Origin: Saccharopolyspora_D taberi | Lineage (GTDB): Bacteria > Actinomycetota > Actinomycetes > Mycobacteriales > Pseudonocardiaceae | DNA length: 64,000 nucleotides | Assembly: GCF_039534165.1 (NCBI RefSeq) | Contig: NZ_BAAAUX010000011.1 | Span: 682,001-746,000 of the forward strand | Direction: 5' to 3' | Part shown: positions 8,132 to 17,400 of the stretch, piece by piece | Position numbering within the stretch: position 1 is the stretch's first letter | How the letters are laid out: the number at the start of each line of letters is the position of its first letter | Notes under the pieces: model-generated | Databases searched by the model: none | Seen by the model: only the letters and a program-made list of their open reading frames with translations | Told to the model about the DNA's origin: nothing | Translations under genes and position numbers: made by a program

Positions 8132-8164
8132 GGCCCACCCGGGCAACCGGCACCGCCGCGGGTT

Positions 8165-8249
8165 CTCAGGCGCCCTCTGGCGAGGACAGCTTTTTCGCTC
8201 GTATCGGACATACGTGCGCAAAAGATCCCGCAGCCAGAGGGCGCCTGAG
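8165..8249. repeat. 85-bp near-perfect palindrome (MITE-like or bidirectional terminator)
   Basis: The arms CTCAGGCGCCCTCTGGC (8165-8181) and its exact reverse complement (8233-8249) are 17 bp each. Inside them, 6-nt spacers flank a second inverted repeat, 8188-8204 against 8210-8226, which matches at 14 of 17 positions around the 5-nt centre CGGAC. The whole unit is symmetric about base 8207. The arms are GC-rich and the inner repeat AT-rich, with T5 and A4 runs. It lies between the end of the small + strand gene and the end of the GDSL gene, so it could act as a two-way terminator, but its size and terminal repeats also resemble a non-autonomous element. Confidence 0.75.
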
Positions 8250-8296
8250 GTTCCGCTACCCGCACCGCTACCGAAGACGGGTGCGAGATTCAACCC

Positions 8297-9091
8297 TCAG
8301 CCGATGGCGGCGGTGAGGGTCGGCAGGTAGCCCTCCGAGTAGCCGCTGGCGTTGGGGTGGAACGACTCCTGCAACGGGTTGCTCGGGCCGTTGATCCACT
8401 CCGAGTCGCTGCACACGCCGTGGCCGTCGAAGACCTCGCGGGGGTCGGCGAAGGTGAAGCCCGCCGCCTCGGCCCGCTCGCTGATGACGCCCGCGAGCAC
8501 GTCGGCACCGGCGTTGATGCGCTGCCGCTTGGCCTCCGAGAAGCCCGGGATGCCGCAGTCCCCGGTCGGCTGGTTCAGCCGCGGGTAGCCGAGCACGACG
8601 ACCTGGGCGTTGGGCGCGGCCTGCTTGATGTTGGCGTAGGTGGTGTCGAGCTTGCCGGGCAGCTCCGAGCGGCCCTTCTCCTCGGCCGCCGAGACCGCGC
8701 TGTCGCAGCTGTCGTCGCTGCCGAGCAGGCAGTCCTGGACCACGCCGGAGAACCCGACGTCGTTGCCGCCGACCGAGATCGTGACCAGCGTGGTGTCGGC
8801 GCCGAGGCCGGAGAGCTGGTCGGCGTTGACGTCGTCGGTGGTCGCACCGGAGCAGGCGTTGAAGGTCAGGGCCGCGCCGTTGGCGTCGGCCCACAGCTGG
8901 GCGTAGGACTTGGGGCTGCGCAGGCAGTCCCCGCTGTCCTCGAAGTACTCCCGGCTGCCGACGCCGGAGGAGTACGAGTCACCGAGGGCGACGTAGTTGG
9001 GGGCGGCTTCGGCGGCGAGCGCCGGGGCGGCGAGGGCGAGCGTCATGGTCGCCGCCGCGGTGGCGCACAGGGTCTCCCGTAAGTAGCGCAT
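8297..9091 (-). CDS. Secreted SGNH/GDSL-family lipase or esterase
   Basis: 264 residues with a Sec signal peptide (residues 1-27, ending ALA). The mature enzyme has block I GDSYSSG with nucleophile Ser39, block III GGNDVGF, and the catalytic His in SFHPNASG near residue 245. Six Cys spaced as in Streptomyces extracellular GDSL lipases probably make three disulfides. It should hydrolyse acyl esters outside the cell. A GGAGG ribosome site precedes the ATG. It is downstream of and co-directional with the MFS transporter gene, but 184 bp and a stem-loop separate them. Confidence 0.88.
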   Translation of the reverse strand: MRYLRETLCATAAATMTLALAAPALAAEAAPNYVALGDSYSSGVGSREYFEDSGDCLRSPKSYAQLWADANGAALTFNACSGATTDDVNADQLSGLGADTTLVTISVGGNDVGFSGVVQDCLLGSDDSCDSAVSAAEEKGRSELPGKLDTTYANIKQAAPNAQVVVLGYPRLNQPTGDCGIPGFSEAKRQRINAGADVLAGVISERAEAAGFTFADPREVFDGHGVCSDSEWINGPSNPLQESFHPNASGYSEGYLPTLTAAIG

Positions 9092-9203
9092 ACAGCCTCC
9101 GGGATTCGGAAAACGGGAAGAACAAACGGGACGCGCCGATTGAACGAGAATTTCCGATCATCCAGGAGAACTTGGCGTATACCCGCCAGTAACGCCCGGT
9201 TCC

Positions 9204-9235
9204 CGGCGGGCAACGGCGCCATGGGGCGCCCGCCG
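9204..9235 (-). terminator. GC-rich stem-loop after the MFS gene
   Basis: CGGCGGGC (9204-9211) pairs with GCCCGCCG (9228-9235), and an inner GGCGCC pair extends the fold. It lies 41 bp beyond the stop of the leftward MFS gene. No T run. Confidence 0.4.
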
Positions 9236-9275
9236 CCGGAACGAGGCCGATTGCGCCGAACGGCGGCTCAACCCG

Positions 9276-10556
9276 TCAGATCCGCTGTGGATCGGTGCGT
9301 TCGCCGCCGTGCAGCTGGTCCAGCGAGCGCCCCGCGGAGTCCGGCATGAACACCGCGCCGATCACTCCGAACAGGACCAGCATCGCCATCATCACCGCCG
9401 ACATGCCCGCGACGCCGAACGACGACGTCACCATGGCGGGCACGAGCATGCTCCAGAACCCGAGCGCGATCCGGGACACCGCGAAGGTCAGGCCCTGAGC
9501 CGTGCCGCGCAGCATCGTCGGGAACATCTCCTGCGACCAGAGCTTGTAGAACGACTCCCCCGCGCACGCCGCGCCGACGCCGAACAGCACGACGTTGACC
9601 GCCGCGACGCCGACGCCGACCGGGAACAGCACGAACGCACCGAGCGCGACCACCTGCAGCAGCGCACCCACAACGAACACCGGCCTGCGGTGGCGGCTGT
9701 CGCTGAGCGGCATGAACAGGAAGACGACGGCGAGCATGGTCACCGCGGAGTTCAGGCTCTGCAACGCCACGCTCGTCGCCTGATCGACCGCGCCCGCGCG
9801 TTGCAGGATGTAGGGCAGGAAGGCGCCGTTGGTGCCCGCGGCGATGTTCCACAGCAGGTACACCGAGCCCGTGAACAGCAGGGCGTTGCGGTAGCGCGGA
9901 GTCAGCAGGTCGCGCAGCCTGCTCGCGGCCACCGCGTCCGCACCGGCCGCCTCGGTCCACCGCGCGGACTCGACGATTCCCCGGCGCAGGAACCAGGTGA
10001 CGACCGCGACCACGGCCAGGTGCGCGAAGACGATGCGGATGCCGAGCAAACCCAGCGGTGCCAACACGAACGCCAGCAGCAGGGTCAGCATCGGCCCGAG
10101 GGTCCAGGCGAACTGCGCGAGCCCCAGCAGCCTGCCCCGCGAGCGCCCCGGCGAGAACTCCGCGACCAGCGCGAGCGAGGTCGGCAGGTCGGCGCCCACC
10201 GCGAGACCGACGATCACGTAACCGACGAACAGCATCGGCAGGTTGACCGCGAACACGATCCAGGCGATGCCGAAGGCGAACACCAGCAGGTCCCACGCGT
10301 AGATCCGCTTGCGCCCGAACAGATCGCCGAGCCTGCCGCCGATCAGCGCCCCGACCGCAGCCGAGATCGCGTTGGAGCTGAACGCGGCCAGCAGCCCCAC
10401 GGTCGTCGACCCGAGGCCGAGGTAGGACTCCCAGAGCGGGAGCCCGGCCGCGGCGGCCACGATCGACCCCGCGTCGATGTAGGACGCCATCGCCGCCAGC
10501 GCGGCCCACCGCCAGTGCTGCCGGGTCGGTCTGCCGTCGTCGGGACCAGTGGTCAT
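9276..10556 (-). CDS. MFS transporter (sugar/metabolite:H+ symporter type)
   Basis: 426 residues, about 12 helices. The loop between helices 2 and 3 has the MFS signature GGRLGDLFGRKR, and the middle has the RGRLLGLAQ segment seen in sugar-porter and metabolite:H+ symporters. A second half-signature is weaker (FMPLSDSRHRRP). Substrate unknown; the adjacent LacI regulator suggests a carbohydrate. The ATG at 10556 follows GGGGAG by six bases; a GTG one codon earlier is also possible. It lies 130 bp downstream of the LacI gene in the same direction, with a 12-bp palindrome in the gap that may be the regulator's operator. Confidence 0.83.
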   Translation of the reverse strand: MTTGPDDGRPTRQHWRWAALAAMASYIDAGSIVAAAAGLPLWESYLGLGSTTVGLLAAFSSNAISAAVGALIGGRLGDLFGRKRIYAWDLLVFAFGIAWIVFAVNLPMLFVGYVIVGLAVGADLPTSLALVAEFSPGRSRGRLLGLAQFAWTLGPMLTLLLAFVLAPLGLLGIRIVFAHLAVVAVVTWFLRRGIVESARWTEAAGADAVAASRLRDLLTPRYRNALLFTGSVYLLWNIAAGTNGAFLPYILQRAGAVDQATSVALQSLNSAVTMLAVVFLFMPLSDSRHRRPVFVVGALLQVVALGAFVLFPVGVGVAAVNVVLFGVGAACAGESFYKLWSQEMFPTMLRGTAQGLTFAVSRIALGFWSMLVPAMVTSSFGVAGMSAVMMAMLVLFGVIGAVFMPDSAGRSLDQLHGGERTDPQRI

Positions 10557-10581
10557 CACGTTCTCCCCTCAGGCGTTTCTG

Positions 10582-10593
10582 CGGGTATACCCG
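10582..10593. promoter_or_regulatory. 12-bp perfect palindrome, candidate LacI-family operator
   Basis: CGGGTATACCCG lies 26 bp upstream of the MFS start, between it and the LacI-type regulator. It has the even-length, centre-symmetric form of LacI-family operators, although the TATA centre differs from the common central CG. A half-similar site (GCGTATACCCGC) occurs at 9175-9186, upstream of the GDSL gene. Confidence 0.45.
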
Positions 10594-10686
10594 AGCAACG
10601 CGCGGAGGAGGAGCCGGCGACGGGAAAATGACGCCAGAAGGGCAATGCCGGAGGGCGGCTGAGGTTGCGCCGCGCAGGACCCGTCC

Positions 10687-11727
10687 TCAGGAGCGGTCGA
10701 TCAGCGTCGAGGCACGCACCACCAGCTCCGGCTCGAACACGACCCGCTCGTGCGTGTGCGGATCCCCGGAGGTCTCGTTGAGCAGCAGCTCCGCGGCGGT
10801 GCGGCCCATCCGGAACGCGGGCTGGCGCACCGAGGTCAGCGGAACCGCCGCGGCCGCGGCGAACTCGATGTCGTCGTAGCCGATCAGCGCCATCTCCTGG
10901 GGCACCCGCACCCCGGCGCTGAACATCGCCTGCAGCACGCCCAGCGCGAGCAGGTCGTTGGCGCAGAACACGGCGGTCGGGCGGTTGCGCATGCCCAGCA
11001 CCCGCGCGCCCGCGTCCCGGCCGGACGCGACGTCCAGCGACGGCACCTCCAGCACGGACAGCACCGACTCGTCCATCCCGGCGTTGCGCAGGGCCCGCAG
11101 CGCGCCCTCGTGCCGGTCGCGGCACTGCGTGAGCCTGGCCGGGCCGCTGACGTAGGCGATCCGGGTGTGCCCGGTCTGGATGAGGTGCCCCACCGCCATC
11201 GCACCGCCGCTGACGTCGTCGACCGACACCGAGCAGCCCAGCTCGACGTCGAGCTCGCGGTCGACCAGCACGTGCGGAATTCCGTGCCGGCGGAAGGAAT
11301 CCAGGTTGCGGCCTGCCACGTCGGCCGGGGTCACCAGCACCCCGCGCACCCGCTGCTCGGCGAACAGCGACAGGTAGAGCGCCTCGGCGTCCTCGTCCTG
11401 CCCGCTGTTGCACAGCATCAGACCCAGGTCCTGCGCGCGCGTGGCGTCCTCGACGCCGCCCGCGACGTCGACGAAGAAGGGGTTGGCGATGTCGAGGACC
11501 AGCAGCGCCACCATCCGGCTGTGGCCGGTGCGCAGCTGCCGGGCCGACTCGCTGCGGACGTAGCCGAGCTCGTCGATGACGGCCAGCACACGGTCCCGCG
11601 TGGAGTCCGAGACCCGGTCGGGCCGGTTGATCGAGTTGGACACGGTCGCCACCGAGACACCGGCACGCTCGGCCACGTCCCGGATGCTCACCATTCCACC
11701 GGAATGGCCGCCGCTTCCTGTCCGCAT
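10687..11727 (-). CDS. LacI family transcriptional regulator
   Basis: 346 residues. The helix-turn-helix is VSIRDVAERAGVSVATVSNSINRP (about 13-36), followed by the hinge helix SESARQLRTGHSR. The remainder is a periplasmic-binding-protein-like effector domain with the conserved blocks VLDIANPFF, GVLVTPAD, TAVFCANDLLALG and GYDDIEFA. It should act as a dimer that binds DNA and releases it, or binds it, on contact with a sugar-like ligand. The start at 11727 has GAGG 8 bp upstream; an ATG 11 codons later (11694) is the alternative. The MFS transporter that follows is the obvious target. Confidence 0.9.
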   Translation of the reverse strand: MRTGSGGHSGGMVSIRDVAERAGVSVATVSNSINRPDRVSDSTRDRVLAVIDELGYVRSESARQLRTGHSRMVALLVLDIANPFFVDVAGGVEDATRAQDLGLMLCNSGQDEDAEALYLSLFAEQRVRGVLVTPADVAGRNLDSFRRHGIPHVLVDRELDVELGCSVSVDDVSGGAMAVGHLIQTGHTRIAYVSGPARLTQCRDRHEGALRALRNAGMDESVLSVLEVPSLDVASGRDAGARVLGMRNRPTAVFCANDLLALGVLQAMFSAGVRVPQEMALIGYDDIEFAAAAAVPLTSVRQPAFRMGRTAAELLLNETSGDPHTHERVVFEPELVVRASTLIDRS

Positions 11728-11838
11728 GTCACCGTCCTCGTGGCCCTGCCCGCGCGGGGATACTAGCGCAGCTGATCTCCTGAACCCAGCTCCCGCATCG
11801 TGGAACCCGCCGCGCGAAACCGCCACCGGACAAGCGAA

Positions 11839-11867
11839 GACCCGTGCGCCGCGTGGGCGCACGGGTC
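11839..11867 (-). terminator. 12-bp stem-loop after the M28 peptidase gene
   Basis: GACCCGTGCGCC (11839-11850) is perfectly complementary to 11856-11867 with a 5-nt loop. It lies 20 bp past the stop of the leftward peptidase gene and upstream of the LacI promoter region. On the minus strand it is followed by a short T-containing but not uniform tract. Confidence 0.6.
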
Positions 11868-11886
11868 CGGTGGGCCGGAATTCGGC

Positions 11887-12861
11887 TCAGCTGACCGGAG
11901 TCTGCTCCGCGAAGGACGCCACGGCCTGGTTGATCACCTTGAGGTTGCGGTCGAACGCCTCCTGGTTGACGTTGTCGACCGTGTCGCAGGAGCTGTGGTA
12001 GCAGGAGTCGTAGGCCTGGCCGGCCTCGCCGCCCCACTTCTGCGCCTGCTCCGGGGTCTTGGTGCCCTCGGCGCCGGTGAAGGTGCCGCCCGCCGGGATG
12101 CCGACCTCGATGAACGGGCCGTAGTCGGAACGGCCGTCGAAGTCGGTGCCCTCGGTCTGCACCCCGGCGCCGCCGAAGGCGTCGTTGAGCACCTTCTCGA
12201 TCTGCGCCGAGCCCTCCGGGCCGGGGCCTGCGCCCTCGCCGTCGGAGTCGTCGCCGTCGTAGGTGAAGTAGCCGGCGTTGGGGGAGCCGACCATGTCGAA
12301 GTTCAGGTAGAGCGCGATCTTGTCCCGCTCGGCCTGCGGCAGCTCGCTGACGTAGTGCGTGGAGCCGACCAGGCCCTCCTCCTCGGCACCCCAGAAGGCG
12401 AAGCGCAGCTTGTTCTTCGGCTGCGCGCCGCCGGCGGCGTGGTCCAGCGCCGCCTGGAGGATCGCCGCGCTGCCGGTGCCGTTGTCGTTGATGCCCGGGC
12501 CGTCGCTGACGCTGTCGAGGTGCGCGCCGACCATCACGACGTTGTTGGCGTCGCCGCCCTTGGTCTCGGCGATCAGGTTGAAGGTCTTGCCGCCCATGGA
12601 GTCGAACTCCTGGACCGTGGTGGCGAACCCGGCCGCGTCCAGCTTCGACTTCACGTAGTCGAGAGACGCCTGGTAACCCGGCGTGCCGGAGGCCCGGTTG
12701 CCGCCGTTGGCCTCGGCGATCTTCTGCAGCTCCTGCAGGTGCTCCTGCGCCGCCGCGGCCCCGGTCGGGGCCGGGGCGCTCACCGCGTACGCGGGCAGCA
12801 GCGCCACCCCGGACACCGCGGCAAGCGCGGTCACAGTCATCGCAAGAGGTCGTTTCCGCAT
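11887..12861 (-). CDS. Secreted M28 family zinc aminopeptidase
   Basis: 324 residues with a signal peptide (about 1-29). The two-zinc site of the M28 family is complete: His114 in GAHLDS, bridging Asp126 in INDNGTG, catalytic Glu160 and ligand Glu161 in WGAEEEG, Asp189 in LNFDMVG, and a final His at 289 in CYHSSCD. It resembles the Streptomyces griseus leucine-type aminopeptidase in length and in the Cys pair around the last His. It should remove hydrophobic N-terminal residues from extracellular peptides. It diverges from the nucleoside transporter gene. Confidence 0.92.
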   Translation of the reverse strand: MRKRPLAMTVTALAAVSGVALLPAYAVSAPAPTGAAAAQEHLQELQKIAEANGGNRASGTPGYQASLDYVKSKLDAAGFATTVQEFDSMGGKTFNLIAETKGGDANNVVMVGAHLDSVSDGPGINDNGTGSAAILQAALDHAAGGAQPKNKLRFAFWGAEEEGLVGSTHYVSELPQAERDKIALYLNFDMVGSPNAGYFTYDGDDSDGEGAGPGPEGSAQIEKVLNDAFGGAGVQTEGTDFDGRSDYGPFIEVGIPAGGTFTGAEGTKTPEQAQKWGGEAGQAYDSCYHSSCDTVDNVNQEAFDRNLKVINQAVASFAEQTPVS

Positions 12862-13115
12862 GCTCCGCTCCCGTTCGGTTCACGCAATCCGGTGTCGGGA
12901 ACGTAACTGTGAGCGACGATCTGTCGGCCTCCGTGGCGGAAAGTCGCCTTTTCCCAGATATCGATGGAGACCCAGCTCACACGGCCGATACCGAGGCCGT
13001 GCCCGGTGCGTGCTCTGACCTGAGCGGGTGCGAGCATCACCCGAACGGCAGATGGCGCCGCGGTGAATCCGCTCACCCGATGACGAGCGCGCGGCGAGGA
13101 GAAAAGGGGTCGGGG

Positions 13116-14360
13116 TTGCAGGTCCTGTGGGGTCTCGGCGGCATGCTCGTGCTGCTGCTGATCGCGTTCGCGATGTCGACGAACCGGCGGGCGATCAAGC
13201 CGCGCACCGTGATCGGAGCGCTGGCGATCCAGCTGGTGTTCGCCTTCGTCGTGCTGCGCTGGGAAACGGGCCGGATGGTGCTGGCCCGCGTCGCCGGTGC
13301 GGTGCAGCGGGTGATCGATTCCTCGAAGGAGGGCATCGAGTTCCTCTTCGGGCCGATCCTCCCCTCGGAGGGGATCGTGGTGGCCTTCCAGGTGCTGCCG
13401 CTGATCGTGTTCATCGCCTCGCTGACCGCGGTGCTGTACCACCTGCACGTCCTGCAGTGGGTGGTGCGCATCATCGGCGGTGGCCTGCAGAAGCTGCTGG
13501 GCACCAGCAAGGCCGAGTCGCTCAACGCGACCGCGAACATCTTCCTCGGCCAGACCGAGGCGCCGCTGGTGGTCCGGCCGTACCTGGCGCGGATGACGAA
13601 GTCGGAGTTCTTCGCGGTGATGGTCGGCGGGCTCGCGACCGTCGCGGGCACCGTGCTGGTCGGCTACGCCGCGCTCGGCGCCAACCTCCAGCACCTGATC
13701 GCCGCGAGCTTCATGGCCGCCCCGGGCGCCCTGCTGATGGCCAAGATCATCATGCCGGAGACCGAGGAGACCGCCGGTGACGCCGAAGTGGCGGGCGAGG
13801 ACGCCGACGGGGCCGAGGAGGCCGCGGGCGAGCCGGAGTACAAGCCGCAGAACCTCATCGACGCGGCGGCCAGCGGCGCGAGCGACGGCCTGAAGCTGGC
13901 GCTGAACGTGGCGGCGATGCTGTTCGCGTTCGTCTCGCTGGTCGCGCTGGTCAACCTGTTCATCGGCATGGTCGGCGGCTTGTTCGGGGTCGCGGACCTG
14001 ACGCTGGAACAGATCCTGGGCTACGTGTTCTCCCCGGTGATGGTCCTGACCGGGGTGCCGTGGCACGAGGCGGTCGCGGCGGGCAGCTTCCTCGGCGAGA
14101 AGCTGGTGATCAACGAGTTCGTCGCGTTCGCCGACTTCGGCCCGCAGATCGGGAACTTCAGCGACAAGACCGCCACCATCATCACCTTCGCGCTGTGCGG
14201 TTTCGCCAACATCAGCTCGCTGGCGATCCTGCTCGGCGGCCTGGGCGGTCTGGTCCCCGCCCGGCGGCCGATGATCGCCAAGTACGGCCTGCGCGCCGTC
14301 GCTGCGGGCACCCTGGCCAACCTCGTCAGCGCCACCATCGCCGGGATCCTGGTGGCCTGA
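13116..14360 (+). CDS. Concentrative nucleoside transporter (CNT family, NupC-like)
   Basis: 414 residues, about 8-10 helices. Family motifs: LGQTEAPLVVRPYL (the helical hairpin with the Gln-Thr/Ser-Glu nucleoside site), MVGGLATVAGTV, LGEKLVINEFVAF and CGFANISSLAI. It couples nucleoside uptake to a proton or sodium gradient. I chose TTG 13116 because AAAAGGGG sits 6 bp upstream and the protein then begins as NupC proteins do; ATG 13080 would add 12 residues but lacks a ribosome site. A charged Glu/Ala-rich loop near residues 216-241 is an insertion relative to NupC. The preceding 254-bp divergent gap holds no other gene. Confidence 0.88.
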   Translation: MQVLWGLGGMLVLLLIAFAMSTNRRAIKPRTVIGALAIQLVFAFVVLRWETGRMVLARVAGAVQRVIDSSKEGIEFLFGPILPSEGIVVAFQVLPLIVFIASLTAVLYHLHVLQWVVRIIGGGLQKLLGTSKAESLNATANIFLGQTEAPLVVRPYLARMTKSEFFAVMVGGLATVAGTVLVGYAALGANLQHLIAASFMAAPGALLMAKIIMPETEETAGDAEVAGEDADGAEEAAGEPEYKPQNLIDAAASGASDGLKLALNVAAMLFAFVSLVALVNLFIGMVGGLFGVADLTLEQILGYVFSPVMVLTGVPWHEAVAAGSFLGEKLVINEFVAFADFGPQIGNFSDKTATIITFALCGFANISSLAILLGGLGGLVPARRPMIAKYGLRAVAAGTLANLVSATIAGILVA

Positions 14361-14365
14361 ACCCG

Positions 14366-14409
14366 GTCCGCGCAGCGCACGTCCGCAAACTGCTGTGCGC
14401 TGCGCGGAC
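14366..14409 (+). terminator. 15-bp perfect inverted repeat after the nucleoside transporter
   Basis: GTCCGCGCAGCGCAC (14366-14380) and its exact complement (14395-14409) are separated by 14 nt, starting 6 bp after the stop. The strong stem fits a terminator, although there is no T run. Confidence 0.6.
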
Positions 14410-14473
14410 AAACCACCCTTCAGGTGCATTGACCCTGAAAGGACAAGGCAAAGCCGTCACGTAAGCTCGCGAC

Positions 14474-17400
14474 GTGCTTGCTGGGGAAGAGAAAACGACC
14501 GCGCCGCCGGAGCGGCGGTTGAAACGATTCGCCTTCGTCGCCGGGCTGCTCGGCGCGGTCCTCGCCGTCGCGGTGCCGTTTCTCCCCGTGCACTACGACA
14601 TCACGACGCTGAAGTGGCCGACGGCCAACGGCACCAAGCCGATCTCGGCCCCGCTGGTCGACTACTCCCCCGTCGAGCTGGCCATCGACGTCCCGTGCGA
14701 CACCGCGCGCGGGCTCGACGCGCGCCTGGACCGGCCCGCCGTCCTGCTGAGCACCAATCCGCCGTCGTCGCACTACGGCGGCCTGACCGGCATGACCCTG
14801 CAAGTCGACAACGGACAGTTGAGCCTGCTGTCGCGCGGCAAGCAGCTGGGGCAGGTCCCGCTGCCCGAGGGCTGCTCGATCTCGGTGCGGTCCGACGCCC
14901 ACGGCATCAAGTCCTACGCTGGCGAGCACAAGCTGATCGACGTCGCCGGGGACAGCAGGCCGCAGCTGACCGGGATCCACTCCGACCTCGACGCGCGGAT
15001 CGACGACGTCCGCGGTGTGTCGTTCGAGGCCCGGCTGGACAACCGCTACCAGAGCTACGCGACCCCGCTCAAGCTCGTCGCCATCGTCCTCGCGGTGCTG
15101 GCGTTCCTCGCCTCGCTCGTCGCGGTCCACCGCATCGACGCCCGCTCCCCGCGCAAGCCCCGCAAGCTCGTGGCGGCGGGCTGGTGGAAACCGACCTCCC
15201 GCGACGTCGCCGTGGTCGCCGCGCTCGTCGCGTGGTGGCTGATCGGCGCGATGACCGCCGACGACGGCTACTTCCTGACCATGGCCCGCGCCCGCGACGA
15301 CCTGGGCTACGTCAGCGACTTCTACCGCTGGTTCTCCACCGCCTACGCGCCGATGGGCTGGTTCATCGAGCTCTACTCGTGGTGGGTGCAGATCTCGACG
15401 TCGACGCCGTGGGTGCGGCTGCCCGCGCTGGGCATGGGCGTGCTGAGCTGGCTGCTGATCAGCCGGGAGATCCTGCCCCGGCTCGGGCGGCAGGTCCGCC
15501 GCAGCAGCGCGGCGGGCTGGGCCGCGGCGGCGGTGTTCATGGCGTTCTGGATGCCGTACAACAACGGCCTGCGGCCGGAACCGGTGGTCGTCGTCCTCGC
15601 CCTGCTGGTGATGTGCGGCGTGGAACGGGCGGTGGCCGGCAGGCGGCTGCTGCCCGCCGTGCTTGCGCTGGTGGGCGCCGCGCTGTCGGTCGGCGTCAAC
15701 CCGCACGGCGCGGTGGCGGTCCTGCCGCTGGTCGTCGCGTTCAAACCGCTGCTGCGGCTGCTGCGCGAGCGGGCGCGCGACGTCGGCTGGGCGACGGTGC
15801 TCCCGCCGATCCTGGCCAGCGGCCTGGCGGTCCTGGTCGTGATGTTCGCCGACCAGACCTGGCAGTCCACGCTGGACTCGATGGAGCTGCGCACCGAACT
15901 GGGGCCGAGCCTGAAGTGGTTCCAGGAGCTGCACCGCTACAACCTGCTGTTCAGCCCCACCCAGGACGGCTCGCTGACCCGGCGCTTCCCGGTGCTGCTG
16001 GTGATCCTGTGCCTGGTGACCTGCCTGGTGGTGCTGCTGCGCCGGGGCCGGATCCGGGGCGCGGCCCTCGGCCCCAGCCAGCGGATGCTCGCGATCGCCG
16101 CGCTGTCGTTCGTCATCCTCGCGCTCACCCCGACCAAGCACACCCACCACTTCGGCGTGTTCGCCGCGGTCGGCGGCCCCGTGGCGGCGCTGACCGCACT
16201 GGCGACCAGCAGCACCGTGCTGCGTTCCCGCCGCAACCGCGCGGTGTTCTTCGCCGGGCTGATGGTGATCCTGGCCTTCGCCGCGACCAGCACGAACGCC
16301 TGGTGGTACGTCTCGGGCTGGGGCGTGCCGTGGTTCGACAAGCCGCCGTCGATCATGGGCTACCAGGCGAGCACCCTGCTGCTCGCCGCCGCGGGCGTCG
16401 CGCTGGTCGTGGCGTTCGTCGAGCATGTGCGCATCGACGAGCACCGGCCGGAGGTGGCCGCCGAGAAGCACAGCCGCGCGCTGCGGCTGGGCACCGCACC
16501 GCTGTCGATCATCTGCGCGCTGCTGATGCTGGGCGAGGTCGCGACCTTCGGCAAGGTCATCCAGGAGCAGTGGGGCAGCTACAGCCTCGGCCAGGACAAC
16601 ATCCGCCAGCTCACCGGCTCCAGCTGCGGCCTGTCGGACTACGTCTACGTCGAGACGAACCCGCGCACCGGAATGCTGGCGCCCTCGGCCCAGCAGCCGC
16701 AGACCGCGGTCCCGGGTTCGAAGGTGCCCAAGCGCAACGAGAACGCCGAGAACGCCGACCAGTACCTGCGCGGCAGGACCGAGGGATTCCGCCGCAACGG
16801 CCTCCCTCCCGGCGACGGCACCGATCCCGGCGAGCCCGACTGGCGGCCGCCGTCCGGCTTCGGCGACGACCGCGCGCCGCTCTGGGGCAGCTACGAACCC
16901 ACCGCGACCGGCACCGGCGAACTGCGCACGCCCTGGTACGACATCCCGGAGCGGGCCGCCTCCGGCGAGGTGCCGGTGGTGCTCACCCTGGCGGGCTGGG
17001 AGCTGGGCGCGAACTCGGTGTACGTCGAGTTCGGCCGGGACACCGACGCCGGTTTCGAGACGATGCAGCGCTACCCGGTCGCGCAGGGCAACGCCCCGCA
17101 CTGGCGGGACCACCGGGTGCTGGTGGGCGGCCCGTCGGAAGGGGCGACCAAGCTGCGGGTGGTGGCCACCGACCAGGCCCTCGGGCCCAACGGCTGGCTC
17201 GCGGTCAGCGCGCCGCGCGTGCCGCAGCTGACCAGGATGACCGACGTGGTCGGGGACGCGCCGACCTTCGTGGAGTGGCCCGCGGCGTTGCTGCACCCGT
17301 GCCTGCACACGGTGCGGCAGCGCGACGGGATCGCCGAGGTGCCCCGGTTCCGGGTCGCCGGGGGCGGCGACGTCCGCGCGGTCGGGCAGGGCTGGTCCTC

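Noticed and set aside
12837..14429. 530-codon minus-strand frame across the nucleoside transporter
   Set aside because: Composition is Arg/His/Gln/Asp-rich without any family motif; the + strand CNT motifs are unmistakable.
14420..17308. 962-codon open frame on the minus strand opposite the arabinosyltransferase gene
   Set aside because: High-GC coding DNA leaves long antisense frames. The translation is low-complexity (Arg, Gly, Ala, His, Gln) with no domain, while the + strand encodes a full Emb protein.
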